DNA of 64,000 bases from Saprospiraceae bacterium (GTDB lineage Bacteria > Bacteroidota > Bacteroidia > Chitinophagales > Saprospiraceae): positions 62,001-126,000 of the forward strand of contig JALHQW010000004.1 in NCBI GenBank assembly GCA_022841745.1, given 5' to 3'. Each line of letters begins with the position of its first letter. Position 1 is the first letter of the stretch. This document shows, piece after piece, positions 36,729 through 45,547 of this stretch. The position numbers and the translations under genes were made by a program. Under the pieces are notes generated by a model. The model saw only the letters and a list, made by a program, of their open reading frames with translations. It was not told the origin of the DNA and searched no databases.

Positions 36729-38217
36729 CATTACCATACCTGCGTCTAATTATTCATCTGGATTTTTTCAGCGCCTTTTAGACAGAATAAAGACCATTTT
36801 TAGGCCAAGCAACAGGGTTGAAAACAATGCCGAATCGGACACTAGTTCAGCAAAACAGGACAACACTGACCAGTTTGATGAGTTGAGTCAGCTTCATAAG
36901 TCGCTAGAGACCCATCATCCACAATTATCCAATGAACTTCGGCAATTTATTGGAAAATCAATTGCTTTCTTCTGGCACTTCGGAAGAAAAGACGGCTCTA
37001 TTGGCCAAAAACAAATGCCTCGGGATTTTTTCAAGACCCACGCAGAGCAAATCCGTGATGAAGTGGCAGGGCATTTGGAGAGCCAAAAAGTGAAGCATAC
37101 CGTTGAGCATGAAATTCAAAAGAAAATACTCGATGACAAAGTAAATGTCAAAGAAGTAGCCGAAAAATACCGCAATGAGATTTTTACTCGCAAAGAACTA
37201 TATCCCCGCAGCTATTCAAGATGGCTTGCCTATTTTTATGTAACACTTGCACTTATGCTCATCATTGCCGACATCCCATTGGCATTGAAGCTTACTCAGT
37301 ATGGGTTCAACTTGCACACTGATTTTGGCGCACACTCTATTGATAATCTATTCATAAAGCAACCAGACTGTTTGCCCGGTGAAAATATCATTGGACATAT
37401 TTGGTTGGTGTTTGCCAACAACTGGGAAGTATTTGTATTGGCTATCGGCATAGCTCTATGTACAGTCTATATCAAGATATTTTACGATGATTTTGTTGGT
37501 TATCCAATTGACAAAGCGGCCCGGCAGTTTGAGATTCTGAATAGGTTTAAGGATTTTACGGTTGATGATAAAAAATCAATACGCAGGAAATATAGAGCAA
37601 GAATTTTTTTAAAAGTAGTCATCCTTTTGTTGACACTTGGGACTATTGTTTATCTGGGTTTATTCAGGGCTGAAACATCTGCAATAATGGACAAGGCACT
37701 TATAGGTTCATCGTCATTTTCAGATGTTACAGTGCCAATAGGAATGGAAGATAATTTCAATGATTCAAAAACAACCCCAGATGTTCAAAGCGATGGCAAA
37801 TTGAGTTTGCTTACGAAGATATGTTTTATTCTTATCACCATATTGTTTCCCGTTATTGGAGGTATTTGCTTGTCACTAGGAATTGGCAATTTTCAGAATC
37901 GCCGTGAAATCGAAGAGTCCAGTCAGTATTTTGAACAAAGGAACCATGAATACCTGGATGCACTTGGAGTGTTTACAGAAGTTGCGAAAAATAAAGAGAT
38001 TTGCGAAAACAATCTCAAGCGGGTGACTAAAAATGATTTCGTGGAAGAGTTCACCAATTTCTTCTATTATTGTTATCAACACGGTTATGAACGAGGGGTT
38101 GTGGAACCAGACAAATCGCTGGATATTTATGACCGAGTACAAAAACTTAGGGACAGACTCATTTCAACGAAATCATTCGATGCCGTACAAAAAAGCATTC
38201 TTTCAAAAGCCAACTGA
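36721..38217 (+). CDS. Polytopic membrane protein, unknown function
   Basis: A 498-residue protein from ATG 36721, which overlaps the stop of the previous gene by 8 bp; a longer in-frame start at 36661 would overlap far more and was not used. The N-terminal 170 residues are charged and helical. Hydrophobic segments lie near 172-192, 232-252, 305-325 and 385-410, with a cysteine-containing outer loop after the first and a serine-rich loop before the last. The C-terminal 90 residues are helical with several aromatic residues. No recognised domain. Tight overlap suggests that it forms a complex with the 745-residue protein. Confidence 0.8.
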   Translation: MSSITIPASNYSSGFFQRLLDRIKTIFRPSNRVENNAESDTSSAKQDNTDQFDELSQLHKSLETHHPQLSNELRQFIGKSIAFFWHFGRKDGSIGQKQMPRDFFKTHAEQIRDEVAGHLESQKVKHTVEHEIQKKILDDKVNVKEVAEKYRNEIFTRKELYPRSYSRWLAYFYVTLALMLIIADIPLALKLTQYGFNLHTDFGAHSIDNLFIKQPDCLPGENIIGHIWLVFANNWEVFVLAIGIALCTVYIKIFYDDFVGYPIDKAARQFEILNRFKDFTVDDKKSIRRKYRARIFLKVVILLLTLGTIVYLGLFRAETSAIMDKALIGSSSFSDVTVPIGMEDNFNDSKTTPDVQSDGKLSLLTKICFILITILFPVIGGICLSLGIGNFQNRREIEESSQYFEQRNHEYLDALGVFTEVAKNKEICENNLKRVTKNDFVEEFTNFFYYCYQHGYERGVVEPDKSLDIYDRVQKLRDRLISTKSFDAVQKSILSKAN

Positions 38218-38230
38218 ACTCATTTGAACG

Positions 38231-39001
38231 ATGAAAAATATAATTTTCTTACTAGCATTCTTTTTGGTTATTTCTGCCTGCAATACAGGCGATGAAACGG
38301 CAGATGGAGAAAAAATTGTAAGTCCACCTTTGAAGAAGGAGTCGGTAGTTTATGTGCTCTTCGATTATTCTAAAAGTCTTGATGCGAACAGCTTCAAAAC
38401 AACTGCTGACAGGGCTTCCAAATTGGTACGAAACTGTCCGGTAGGCATGACCTTAAAATTCTTGCCTATCAATAATGACCCGTTTGCCCAACCGATATTT
38501 TCATACACCCGCAAGCCGAAACCCAATAAACCCCACCTAGTCCAGGCATGGGAAACGCAGAATATTGAACTTGGGGCAAAAATTGCCAAACTTATCGAAG
38601 ATATGCATCAAAAGGGTAACGTCAACAGTTGCATTGCACATGGATTTTCCACCGTTTATAATCATGTTAAAACTCTTCCAAAAGACGGTAACATCAAGTT
38701 AATCGTCCTTTCTGATTTATTGGAGTGCTGTGACAATATGACTTGTGCGCAAAGCGTGAAAGGATTCAAAAAGTTACTGAAAGAATTGAATAAATATAAC
38801 TTTGGAGCCTGCCCTTTGAGCCAGCACATCCCTTACAACAACATCACCCTTGTTATTAACTCTTCAGACTTAACAAGTATCAAGGAAATCTATAATTCCC
38901 CAGACCGGGAATTTTATCAGTTTTGGGAGATAGTGGCAAAAGGGATGGGATATGAAAAAGGATTTGTGATGAGTCCGAATTTGCCAGTGTTGACAAACTG
39001 A
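38231..39001 (+). CDS. Lipoprotein with VWA-like fold
   Basis: A 256-residue protein with a lipoprotein signal (hydrophobic stretch, then VISAC), so it is anchored in a membrane on its outer side. After a short linker the sequence VVYVLFDYSKSLD gives a DxSxS metal-site motif like that of von Willebrand factor A domains, and KLIVLSDLLECC near residue 160 gives the later strand with an aspartate. Several cysteines (four within residues 160-200) may form disulfides. It starts 13 bp after the previous stop. It may be the outer partner of the two membrane proteins. The VWA call is from motif pattern only. Confidence 0.75.
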   Translation: MKNIIFLLAFFLVISACNTGDETADGEKIVSPPLKKESVVYVLFDYSKSLDANSFKTTADRASKLVRNCPVGMTLKFLPINNDPFAQPIFSYTRKPKPNKPHLVQAWETQNIELGAKIAKLIEDMHQKGNVNSCIAHGFSTVYNHVKTLPKDGNIKLIVLSDLLECCDNMTCAQSVKGFKKLLKELNKYNFGACPLSQHIPYNNITLVINSSDLTSIKEIYNSPDREFYQFWEIVAKGMGYEKGFVMSPNLPVLTN

Positions 39002-39002
39002 C

Positions 39003-39057
39003 AAACTTGACAAACTGCCAAAGTCCCACATTGTCAACTTCCTCACTTTGTCAACTT
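39003..39057. repeat. TTGACAAA-type repeats between convergent genes
   Basis: Short copies of TTGACAAACT and their inverted forms TTTGTCAACTT are strung together between the end of the lipoprotein gene and the stop of the DUF3987 gene, even running into the last codons of both. They can pair with each other and may serve as a two-way terminator. The density of copies suggests slippage-type expansion. Confidence 0.5.
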
Positions 39058-41382
39058 TGTCACCTTCTCATAATTCCCGTACTCCCGCCCCACCAGCCAA
39101 CCCGCCTCCGTCAGCATTTTCAAAAACCTGTCCACCGAGCTTTCGCTCATGCTTAGGCCCTCGCCGATGCGGACAGCTTCTTTCCTTTGGAAATTAGTGG
39201 GCAGTTCTTGGAACAATTGCCGTTTGTGGTTAGGCAGTTGATTTACCCCCCAACCCCCTGAAGGGGGAGTATTCGGCAATTTCTCAAACAAAAACAAGGC
39301 ATGTTGCAGGTAAGCCTCCACCAGCAGTGAGGCAGCCTGAAAGTCGGCTTCGTCGCAGGTGACGATGGGCGAAGCATCGGCATTCTCGAAGCTGCGGCAG
39401 GCGGTGAGCGTCATGGCGATGCGGAAGAGGATGGCACCGAGCCGCTTGATGCTCGACAGGCTTTCCGTGCCGAAAAAGGCATTGGTCTCTTGCAGCAGGC
39501 GGGTGAAGTGTCCGTTGAGGCGCTGCCACTGGTCGGCGGTGAGGTGGAACTGAACCGGGTTTTCAGCCGTGAAGCGGGTGATTTCGAGGGTGCGCTCGGC
39601 GAGCCGGGCAAAGTGTTCCGTGAGGTTGATGCCGCCGGAGGCTGGCGAGACGTCCCGCCATGCGGGTTGCACGGCGTAGCAGTAAAAGAGGAAGCGGCTG
39701 AACAGCCCGTCCTCGACGGAGGGGATTAACTTGAGGATTTGGTTGGGTGTACCGCTGATGGCTACGCTGAGGCGAGGTTGGTCTATTTCAAAAAACTCGT
39801 TACTGCCCTTGCGGGAGTAGCTGATTTTTTCAAAATGGAAGGCTTTGCGGAGCAGGTCGGAGTAGCCGCCCCAGTCCTGTTTGAGCACGTTGCCGAGGGT
39901 GTCAGCTTCGGTCTCGCACATGATGCCCGTGCCGCCGCCGTCCCGCAGGTGCTTGATGACCATCGCCGAGGAGGAATTGGCGGGGATGAACAGGACTTTG
40001 AAGGGTGGTTTTTCGGGTTCCTGGGGCAGGGTCTTGCCCCGTTTATAGTTGGAGAGCAGCAGTTTGTAGTCGGCGAGTTCCTGACGGTATTGCTGCATGG
40101 CAAGGTTGTTTTCTTCAAGTAGTGCCTTGTGGACGGTATCGCCGAGTTGCTTGGCGAAAGTGAGGGCGCTCTTGCCGCTGGCTGCCGGGGCGATGATGAA
40201 GGCAAAGAGGTTGGTGTAGGTGGTGCGGCGGTCGTACACGCCCTCGATACCAGTTAGACAGCCGGACAGCACGGCGAGTGCGCCGGTTAGGAATACGTCC
40301 CGCTCCCGTGGGTCGTCGAAGGCTTGGCAACCTTCGAGGAGTGGGGAAGGGAGGTGCGAAAATATGGCGGGGTCGAGGAGCGGGGTGGTGAGTAGGAGGT
40401 CGTTGAGGTCAGCCGATACAGGAATGAGGGATGAGGAATCAGGGATGAACTCCCTAGCCTTTGCTGTTTGTTCCTTGTTCGCTTGAGACGTTGCAGGTCC
40501 CGACCTTTGGTCGGGATGACGAGCAGCGGTAGCATGTTCGGCGGCGTGGTGCTTGTAGGCACTGGTGATTGATTGGCGGATTTCTTTGGGGTCGAGGTCG
40601 GTGAATTGCTGTTGGGCAATGGCGAGGGTTTCGGATTCGGGGATGCCGGAGCGGTTGGCGTTGCTGGCGAACAGGTAGATGAAATTGTTGCGGTTGCCGG
40701 GGGTGTAGATTGTTTTGGATTGGGTGTGGGCGAGAATGGCTGTTAGCTGCTGGCTATTGGCCGTTGGCTGTTGGCGGGCGCTTGTGGCTTGGACAGGTCC
40801 CGACTTTTGGTCGGGATGACAAGGCAGCAGGACGGGAAAAACTTCCTTGTCCGGGGCGAACCAAGCTTCCGAGTCGTGGGATAGGAAGCAGAGACGGGTG
40901 ATGTCTTTGCCGGAGCGGTCAGCTTCCAAACCATAATTTTCACGAAACCAAGAACGGACTTGCTGGAAGGTATCAGCATGGTGTTCCTGGTCGCTATCTA
41001 CTTGGACGAGGAGCTTATAGCCGTTGCCGCTGGGCGAGGTGAACCCGGCACAGGCGAAGCGGTCTTGCCGGGCTTCGGCTTTCAAGGCTTCGAGTCGGGC
41101 GGGTTCGAGCTTGTCGAAATCGAGGATAAGGAAGCGGGTGTATTCCACCAAATGTTCGAGGGTGCGACCGCCATCGAAACGACCGGAGGGCGTGAAGGCG
41201 GGCAATTTTTTCTTCAAGTTGCTGGCTTGTTGCTGTTTGTCGTTGGCAATCAAATGGCGGATTCGGGCAACCTGCTCCTTGAAGTGGTTGCCCTGAATCG
41301 CCTTGACGAGCTGTTCGAGGCTGCGATGCCCTGCAACTTTGTTGAACTGGTAAAAGAGGGTGAGTTGGGCGTCTTTGGACAT
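39043..41382 (-). CDS. BT4734-like plus DUF3987 protein of a mobile element
   Basis: A 779-residue protein. Residues 1-190 match the BT4734-like (VirE N-terminal) domain, with TRFLILDFDKL and SPSGNGYKLLVQV. A helical part follows near 205-290, then from about 330 a DUF3987 domain with Walker A APAASGKS near 397 and the CETEAD stretch of the family. These proteins are primase/helicase-like replication or mobilisation factors of Bacteroidota integrative elements. The linkers and the C-terminal part contain inserted dispersed repeats that are translated in frame: HPDQKSGP near 189, HPDQRSGP near 292 and TPPSGGWGV near 708. It lies in an operon-like run with a second BT4734 protein, an HTH protein and an integrase. 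Confidence 0.88.
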   Translation of the reverse strand: MSKDAQLTLFYQFNKVAGHRSLEQLVKAIQGNHFKEQVARIRHLIANDKQQQASNLKKKLPAFTPSGRFDGGRTLEHLVEYTRFLILDFDKLEPARLEALKAEARQDRFACAGFTSPSGNGYKLLVQVDSDQEHHADTFQQVRSWFRENYGLEADRSGKDITRLCFLSHDSEAWFAPDKEVFPVLLPCHPDQKSGPVQATSARQQPTANSQQLTAILAHTQSKTIYTPGNRNNFIYLFASNANRSGIPESETLAIAQQQFTDLDPKEIRQSITSAYKHHAAEHATAARHPDQRSGPATSQANKEQTAKAREFIPDSSSLIPVSADLNDLLLTTPLLDPAIFSHLPSPLLEGCQAFDDPRERDVFLTGALAVLSGCLTGIEGVYDRRTTYTNLFAFIIAPAASGKSALTFAKQLGDTVHKALLEENNLAMQQYRQELADYKLLLSNYKRGKTLPQEPEKPPFKVLFIPANSSSAMVIKHLRDGGGTGIMCETEADTLGNVLKQDWGGYSDLLRKAFHFEKISYSRKGSNEFFEIDQPRLSVAISGTPNQILKLIPSVEDGLFSRFLFYCYAVQPAWRDVSPASGGINLTEHFARLAERTLEITRFTAENPVQFHLTADQWQRLNGHFTRLLQETNAFFGTESLSSIKRLGAILFRIAMTLTACRSFENADASPIVTCDEADFQAASLLVEAYLQHALFLFEKLPNTPPSGGWGVNQLPNHKRQLFQELPTNFQRKEAVRIGEGLSMSESSVDRFLKMLTEAGWLVGREYGNYEKVTKLTK
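39245..39270. repeat. In-frame C-rich palindromic repeat within the DUF3987 gene
   Basis: CCCCCTGAAGGGGG is preceded by CCCCCCAA and forms a small hairpin. On the minus strand it is read as TPPSGGWGV within the DUF3987 protein. Sequences of this kind are common between genes in Bacteroidota genomes; here the copy is inside a reading frame. Confidence 0.6.
40498..40516. repeat. REP-like palindrome within the DUF3987 gene, copy 1
   Basis: TCCCGACC-TTT-GGTCGGGA is a perfect 8-bp inverted repeat with a 3-base loop, followed by TGAC. It codes for part of HPDQRSGP on the minus strand. A close copy stands at 40798. Next to it (40421-40450) is a short GATGAGG/AATCAGG direct repeat that codes for PDSSSLIP. 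Confidence 0.75.
40798..40816. repeat. REP-like palindrome within the DUF3987 gene, copy 2
   Basis: TCCCGACT-TTT-GGTCGGGA, the same element as at 40498 with one base change and also followed by TGAC. It codes for part of HPDQKSGP. The neighbouring 40738-40778 is a TTGGC/TGTTAGC-type direct repeat read as QQPTANSQQLTA. Both copies sit in linkers, outside conserved domains. Confidence 0.75.
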
Positions 41383-41392
41383 TGTACCATCG

Positions 41393-42064
41393 TTAATTGA
41401 AGTTTGCTACGGGGATTTTTGAATTGGAGGTTTGCTGGAAAACTGGTTGCCTTGCGGTCGCAGTGCTTTTTCCAGTTTTGCGCTCTCTCAAAACTGGTGG
41501 CACGGTTGGGGCATTGATGAGCATTGCCTCGAAACTCGATGCGCCGGGGTTGAAGTAGGCCAGTGGGTCGTGCGACATGCTGCACAGCCGATAAGGGTAG
41601 TCATGGTCGGTACTTAGAGCGACTGGCAGGTTGGCTTCGTAATAGTCAACCAATTGATAGAAAGTGGTGCGATAATTTTCAATCGGCCCACCTGTACGAA
41701 CCAAGATTTGAAGCCTGTCGCCGAGCGCATTTTCGAAGCAGGCCAAAGTGAACGGGTCGTTCTCGGCGAGCTGTCGGACTTCAGCCAGCAGGTCACCGGG
41801 GAGGCAATCGGTTTCAATCAGTATGCAGCCGCTGTAACTTACCAGGCTCTCTGGGCGGAGTACACTTTTGAAGTGTCCGGCTGGCGAGAAACTAGGGACG
41901 TGCTGCAAAGCCTCCCGAAGTTGTCGCCCTTCGATTTGGCGGTAATACTGCCGTGCCTTGGCGACGACTTCTTTGTAGATTCCGGCCTTGATGTGCCGGA
42001 TGATGTTGGGCAGGGGCAGGCAATAGGATGCCCGTTCCCCTGAGGGAAATACGGAAATAATCAT
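41393..42064 (-). CDS. BT4734/BF3469 family protein
   Basis: A 223-residue protein with the BT4734-like fold: SPAGHFK near residue 65, an YSGCILIETD strand where the DUF3987 protein has TRFLILDFDKL, and a DYPYRLCSMSHDP stretch matching DITRLCFLSHDS of the next gene. It is a paralogue of the N-terminal domain of that protein and ends 11 bp before its start, so they are co-transcribed. Such genes belong to mobilisable and integrative elements of Bacteroidota and are probably involved in their DNA replication; the exact role is not known. Confidence 0.85.
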   Translation of the reverse strand: MIISVFPSGERASYCLPLPNIIRHIKAGIYKEVVAKARQYYRQIEGRQLREALQHVPSFSPAGHFKSVLRPESLVSYSGCILIETDCLPGDLLAEVRQLAENDPFTLACFENALGDRLQILVRTGGPIENYRTTFYQLVDYYEANLPVALSTDHDYPYRLCSMSHDPLAYFNPGASSFEAMLINAPTVPPVLRERKTGKSTATARQPVFQQTSNSKIPVANFN

Positions 42065-42112
42065 GACGGAAAAATTAAATGGTGAAAGTTGCTATTGGTC
42101 GGAACGGGCCAA

Positions 42113-42400
42113 TCAAAGCTTTTCCAGCTTGAAAGCCCGTTTGTAATGCTTTTCGATGAAAGCCTCGACGTCGGCAATTTTGTAGTAGATTTTCTTGCCG
42201 ATTTGGGAGAAAGAAATGAGCCCTTCGTCCCGCCAAGTCTGGGCGGTGCGAGGAGAGATTTTCATCATGCGGATGAAATCTGAGTTGTCAAGGTATTGCT
42301 CCGAAAACGCCTTTTGCGGGTCGTTGAGTTTTAGCTTGATGTCTTCGAGGTGGCTAACCAGTTCCTCGTACTGAGTTTGGGTTAGGATTACTGCATTCAT
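42113..42400 (-). CDS. Excisionase-like helix-turn-helix protein
   Basis: A 95-residue protein from the ATG whose first base is 42400; the longer in-frame extension has no conserved content. A helix-turn-helix of the MerR/excisionase type (HTH_17) reads DFIRMMKISPRTAQTWRDEG, then IGKKIYYKIADVEAFI. These proteins bind DNA beside the integrase gene and steer excision or control element genes. It lies between the integrase and the BT4734 gene, the normal place in Bacteroidota integrative elements. Confidence 0.88.
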   Translation of the reverse strand: MNAVILTQTQYEELVSHLEDIKLKLNDPQKAFSEQYLDNSDFIRMMKISPRTAQTWRDEGLISFSQIGKKIYYKIADVEAFIEKHYKRAFKLEKL

Positions 42401-42564
42401 GGACGTTGAAGTTTTGACAAAGTATGGTTCGCATAGCGTGTTGTGAAGCCAAAGGTAAGGGCAAGATGTGATTAAAAACAAATTGTTTTAAATAATTTCA
42501 TCCTTTTGCTTTCTTTTGAGGGTTACTGCGTCACTTTTTTGTTTACCAACCAAGCTCCGTCTCC

Positions 42565-43773
42565 CTAATCATTGAATATGTCCATCGCCTTATCCAATTC
42601 TGAGTTGACAATCTTGGCGTAAACCTGGGTGGTTTTGATGGCCGTATGGCCCAACAGTTTTGAAACATACTCGATGCGCATGCCCTTCCGCAAGGCACGG
42701 GTGGCGAAGGTGTGGCGGGAGGTGTGAAAACTGATGTGCTTTTCGATGCCTGCTTTTTCAGCGATGATTTTCAGGTTCTTGTTGGCGTAAGCTGTGTTGG
42801 AGGATATAGATTTGAGAAGCAATATGCCTTTGGAATAATCAACGTCATTCTGGAGAAAGGGGAAAATGAAATCGGTAGGGTGGCAATTTGGACGTTGGTA
42901 TTTTCGCAGTACTTCGAGGGCTTTGTTGGGCAGTTTGACCGATAGCTGCTCTTTAGTTTTCTGCGTAGTGATGGTGACGTGTGTACCATTGAAATTTTGC
43001 CATTTCAATTGCAACAGGTCGGAAATACGCAGTCCACCGGCATAAACGGCAAAAATGTACATGTTGCGGTGATGGTTGATAACCTGGTCTTCGGGCAGGG
43101 GAAGTATTTCAATGCTGTGAATTTCTTCGTCGGTGAGATAGGCCTTAGTGGTGTTTTCCCAGTTGAGCTTGTACCTTGGAAAAGGATTTGCTGAAGGCTC
43201 GATTATTTCTTCCCGAACGGCTGCGTTCAATAACCTCCTAATAATTTTGAGGTTGGCATGAATGGTATTGATTGAGTTCCCTACCTCTTTTCGGAGGTAT
43301 AACTCGTAATTTTTGAGGAATTGGTAGTTGATTTCTTCAAAGGTTAAATCCTTTCCTTTCAGGTATTTCTTCAGCTTCTGTAATACTGAACCCGCCGGGC
43401 GGAAGGTGTTAAATTTGTTCTTGCCTTCTAGTTCTTCAATATAGTCTCCAAAATACTTCAAGAAGCTGGGAGGTGTTTTACCTTTGATGTTCTCCTTGAT
43501 AGCCAGGCTGGAAATGCCCTTCTTTTCGGTCTCCAGTTCGAAAGCGATTCCTTCGGCTTCTGCTATTTTTTGAGCGAGGAAGTTGTTAAAGCGGACGGAG
43601 TTGGGGTGCGATTTTCGAATTCGCTGTTTAATATCATCCCATTGTTCAGGAGGTAGATTAATACCCAACCCAAGATACTTTGGTTTGCGGTCTTTGATAA
43701 TTCGAAGGAAAAGCGGAGCTTCGCCTTTCTTGTTGATTTTCTCTTTGATGAGAACAACTTTTACGGATGCCAT
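42565..43773 (-). CDS. Tyrosine-type site-specific recombinase (integrase)
   Basis: A 402-residue protein with the Arm-DNA-binding N-terminus (VVLIKEKINKKGEAPLFLRI), a SAM-like core-binding domain near 100-200, and the catalytic domain. The catalytic set is complete: Arg249 in GGLRISDLL, His350 and Arg353 in HTSRH, His376 in LLGH and the nucleophile Tyr385 in QVYAK. The enzyme should integrate and excise the element that includes the HTH, BT4734 and DUF3987 genes downstream on the same strand. No attachment site could be fixed; no tRNA gene lies nearby. Confidence 0.93.
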   Translation of the reverse strand: MASVKVVLIKEKINKKGEAPLFLRIIKDRKPKYLGLGINLPPEQWDDIKQRIRKSHPNSVRFNNFLAQKIAEAEGIAFELETEKKGISSLAIKENIKGKTPPSFLKYFGDYIEELEGKNKFNTFRPAGSVLQKLKKYLKGKDLTFEEINYQFLKNYELYLRKEVGNSINTIHANLKIIRRLLNAAVREEIIEPSANPFPRYKLNWENTTKAYLTDEEIHSIEILPLPEDQVINHHRNMYIFAVYAGGLRISDLLQLKWQNFNGTHVTITTQKTKEQLSVKLPNKALEVLRKYQRPNCHPTDFIFPFLQNDVDYSKGILLLKSISSNTAYANKNLKIIAEKAGIEKHISFHTSRHTFATRALRKGMRIEYVSKLLGHTAIKTTQVYAKIVNSELDKAMDIFND

Positions 43774-43961
43774 TTTTCGACGGTTTGCATTGTTTTGAAT
43801 GATACCAAAGTTACAAAATCCTGTCGAGTTGGTTAAACAATTGGTTAAACTTTTTCTACTTTTATTTGCAACTATTTGCTTTGTTTTGAAAAATACAATT
43901 TCTAAATCATCTGATTATCAAGCAATTAAGGCAAAAACAAATTATTTCAAAACACAGAAGA

Positions 43962-43978
43962 TAGTCCCGTCGGGACTA
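43962..43978. repeat. 17-bp perfect palindrome upstream of the integrase
   Basis: TAGTCCCGTCGGGACTA, eight pairs around a single T. It is 190 bp from the integrase start and 17 bp before a terminator-like hairpin. It resembles the TCCCGAC/GTCGGGA palindromes at 40498 and 40798 and may be a member of that dispersed family, or the recombination site of the element. Confidence 0.6.
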
Positions 43979-43994
43979 CCAAAACAAAATCAGG

Positions 43995-44037
43995 ATGCCG
44001 TAACTTGTTCAATATGAATGAGTTGCGGCATTTTTTA
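43995..44037 (+). terminator. Rho-independent terminator-like hairpin
   Basis: ATGCCGTAAC at 43995-44004 pairs with GTTGCGGCAT at 44022-44031 (one G-U), a 17-base loop, then TTTTTT. No plus-strand gene ends just before it, so it may close a truncated or very small transcript at the element border. The rest of 43774-44320 shows no convincing gene. Confidence 0.6.
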
Positions 44038-44320
44038 TTGCCTGCTATGATTTTGATATATGTCCGACTTACCTTTTGGATGAAAGGGAAACGAGGATCT
44101 GCTTTTCCATTTTGTGGGCAACAGGGTTTTATCGGGTGGCAACGGATTGGACAACACGTTCTCGGATCCACGGTAGCTATACGGCATTGCGGATTTTTTC
44201 CACCATGGGTTTGAATACTGCCAAAATTTGAGACTTTTGGGGTTCAGTGGGCTTAAACATTCTTCATGAGCGTCCAGCCCCAGACGGTTTTTGTTTTCTT
44301 TTTCATAAAACCTTATTGCC

Positions 44321-45547
44321 ATGCTTTGGGAATTCACAGATACCTTCCCCTCCCCTATCCTGAGAGATTTTCACCTTTTCCTCGAAACGCTTTGCACCAG
44401 CCCGTCGCCGCTGACGCCCAGTCTCAACCTAGCAAGGAAAACACTTTTTGGATTGAACCAAAAAATGTCGTGGCAGCAGGCGGACGTAACCGAAAAAAGC
44501 GACCAGCCATCGTATCCGTTGCTGCACTTGTTTTACCATATCAGCCTGGAAAGCGATTTGTTCCGATGTCAAGCGGAGGCGAAAAAACCGTTTTTTGAGC
44601 CAAATTTGGAAAAAATCGGGCAGTTCCGCTCCATGCACCCTGCGGCACAGTATTTTTTCCTGCTGGAAACGTACCTGCAACACTGCGATGTGGAGAGCCT
44701 CGACCCGAGCCGCCGCTTCTCATTTGTTTTCCTTTTGGCAGGCAGCCTTTCGCTCCTGTCGCAAGCGGAGGCGGGCAAAGAAGTCGAAATCAGGACAAAT
44801 CCTAAAAACCCATTCTGGAGCTTGTCCTGGAACATGGGCTTCCATGGGTTGTACTTCGAGTATTTCGGATTGTGGTCGGCAAAACAAGAGAAGAAGGATA
44901 AGTCTTGGTCCAAGGCCATGATTTATTTCGAAAGCCTAACCCTGACACCTTTCGGGAAGTATTTATTTGAAACGCTGGTCGGCAAAAAGTTGATTTCGGG
45001 TGAAGAAAGCGAAGAAGAAGATTTGTACTTCGATGAAACCAAGCTGTTTCAGATTCCGGGGCGGCTGCACGAGTACTTTGTGGACAAGTTCCCAGCTCAT
45101 GTATTTTCCGGTATGTTGCCCGTCGTGGAGGAAGTTGTTTTCCGGGACGGCGTTTACGTTTGCAAAGTGAGCCTGCACTACCAGTCCGGTATCTGGCGAA
45201 AAGTGGCGTTGGCTGCCCGCCATACGCTGGAGGATTTGCACTTCATCATCCAAGAAGCCTTCCGCTTCGACGACGACCACCTGTACAGTTTTTACCTCCA
45301 CCCGAAAAATGACCGGCGGGATGTTTATCACCACCCAGAATTCGAAGCGCCCGGTGCCGACGAGGCGAAAATCGGAGCCTTGGGTCTGCTCCCGGGCAGG
45401 AAATTCCGCTACCTGTTCGATTTTGGCGACAGTTGGCAGTTCGACATCGTGCTGGAGGAAATCCGGGAAGGAGAAAAAGTGCCGAAGGAGCCAAAGATTT
45501 TAGAGGAACACGGGAAGGCGCCGAAGCAGTATAGGGACTGGGAGTGA
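44321..45547 (+). CDS. pRiA4b ORF-3-like protein
   Basis: A 408-residue protein. The C-terminal 140 residues match the plasmid pRiA4b ORF-3 domain: VSLHYQSGIWRKV, then TLEDLHFIIQEAF, then LYSFYL and the strongly conserved FRYLFDFGDSWQFDI. The N-terminal 260 residues are helical and not recognised. The domain is widespread on plasmids and in mobile regions, sometimes next to transposons, and its function is not known. It stands alone on its strand, after the integrase element and before a divergent chromosomal gene. Confidence 0.85.
   Translation: MLWEFTDTFPSPILRDFHLFLETLCTSPSPLTPSLNLARKTLFGLNQKMSWQQADVTEKSDQPSYPLLHLFYHISLESDLFRCQAEAKKPFFEPNLEKIGQFRSMHPAAQYFFLLETYLQHCDVESLDPSRRFSFVFLLAGSLSLLSQAEAGKEVEIRTNPKNPFWSLSWNMGFHGLYFEYFGLWSAKQEKKDKSWSKAMIYFESLTLTPFGKYLFETLVGKKLISGEESEEEDLYFDETKLFQIPGRLHEYFVDKFPAHVFSGMLPVVEEVVFRDGVYVCKVSLHYQSGIWRKVALAARHTLEDLHFIIQEAFRFDDDHLYSFYLHPKNDRRDVYHHPEFEAPGADEAKIGALGLLPGRKFRYLFDFGDSWQFDIVLEEIREGEKVPKEPKILEEHGKAPKQYRDWE

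Noticed and set aside
44035-44337. 100-codon minus-strand frame as a transposase remnant
   Set aside because: No recognised motif, odd composition, and it overlaps the start of the pRiA4b-like gene; not enough to call.
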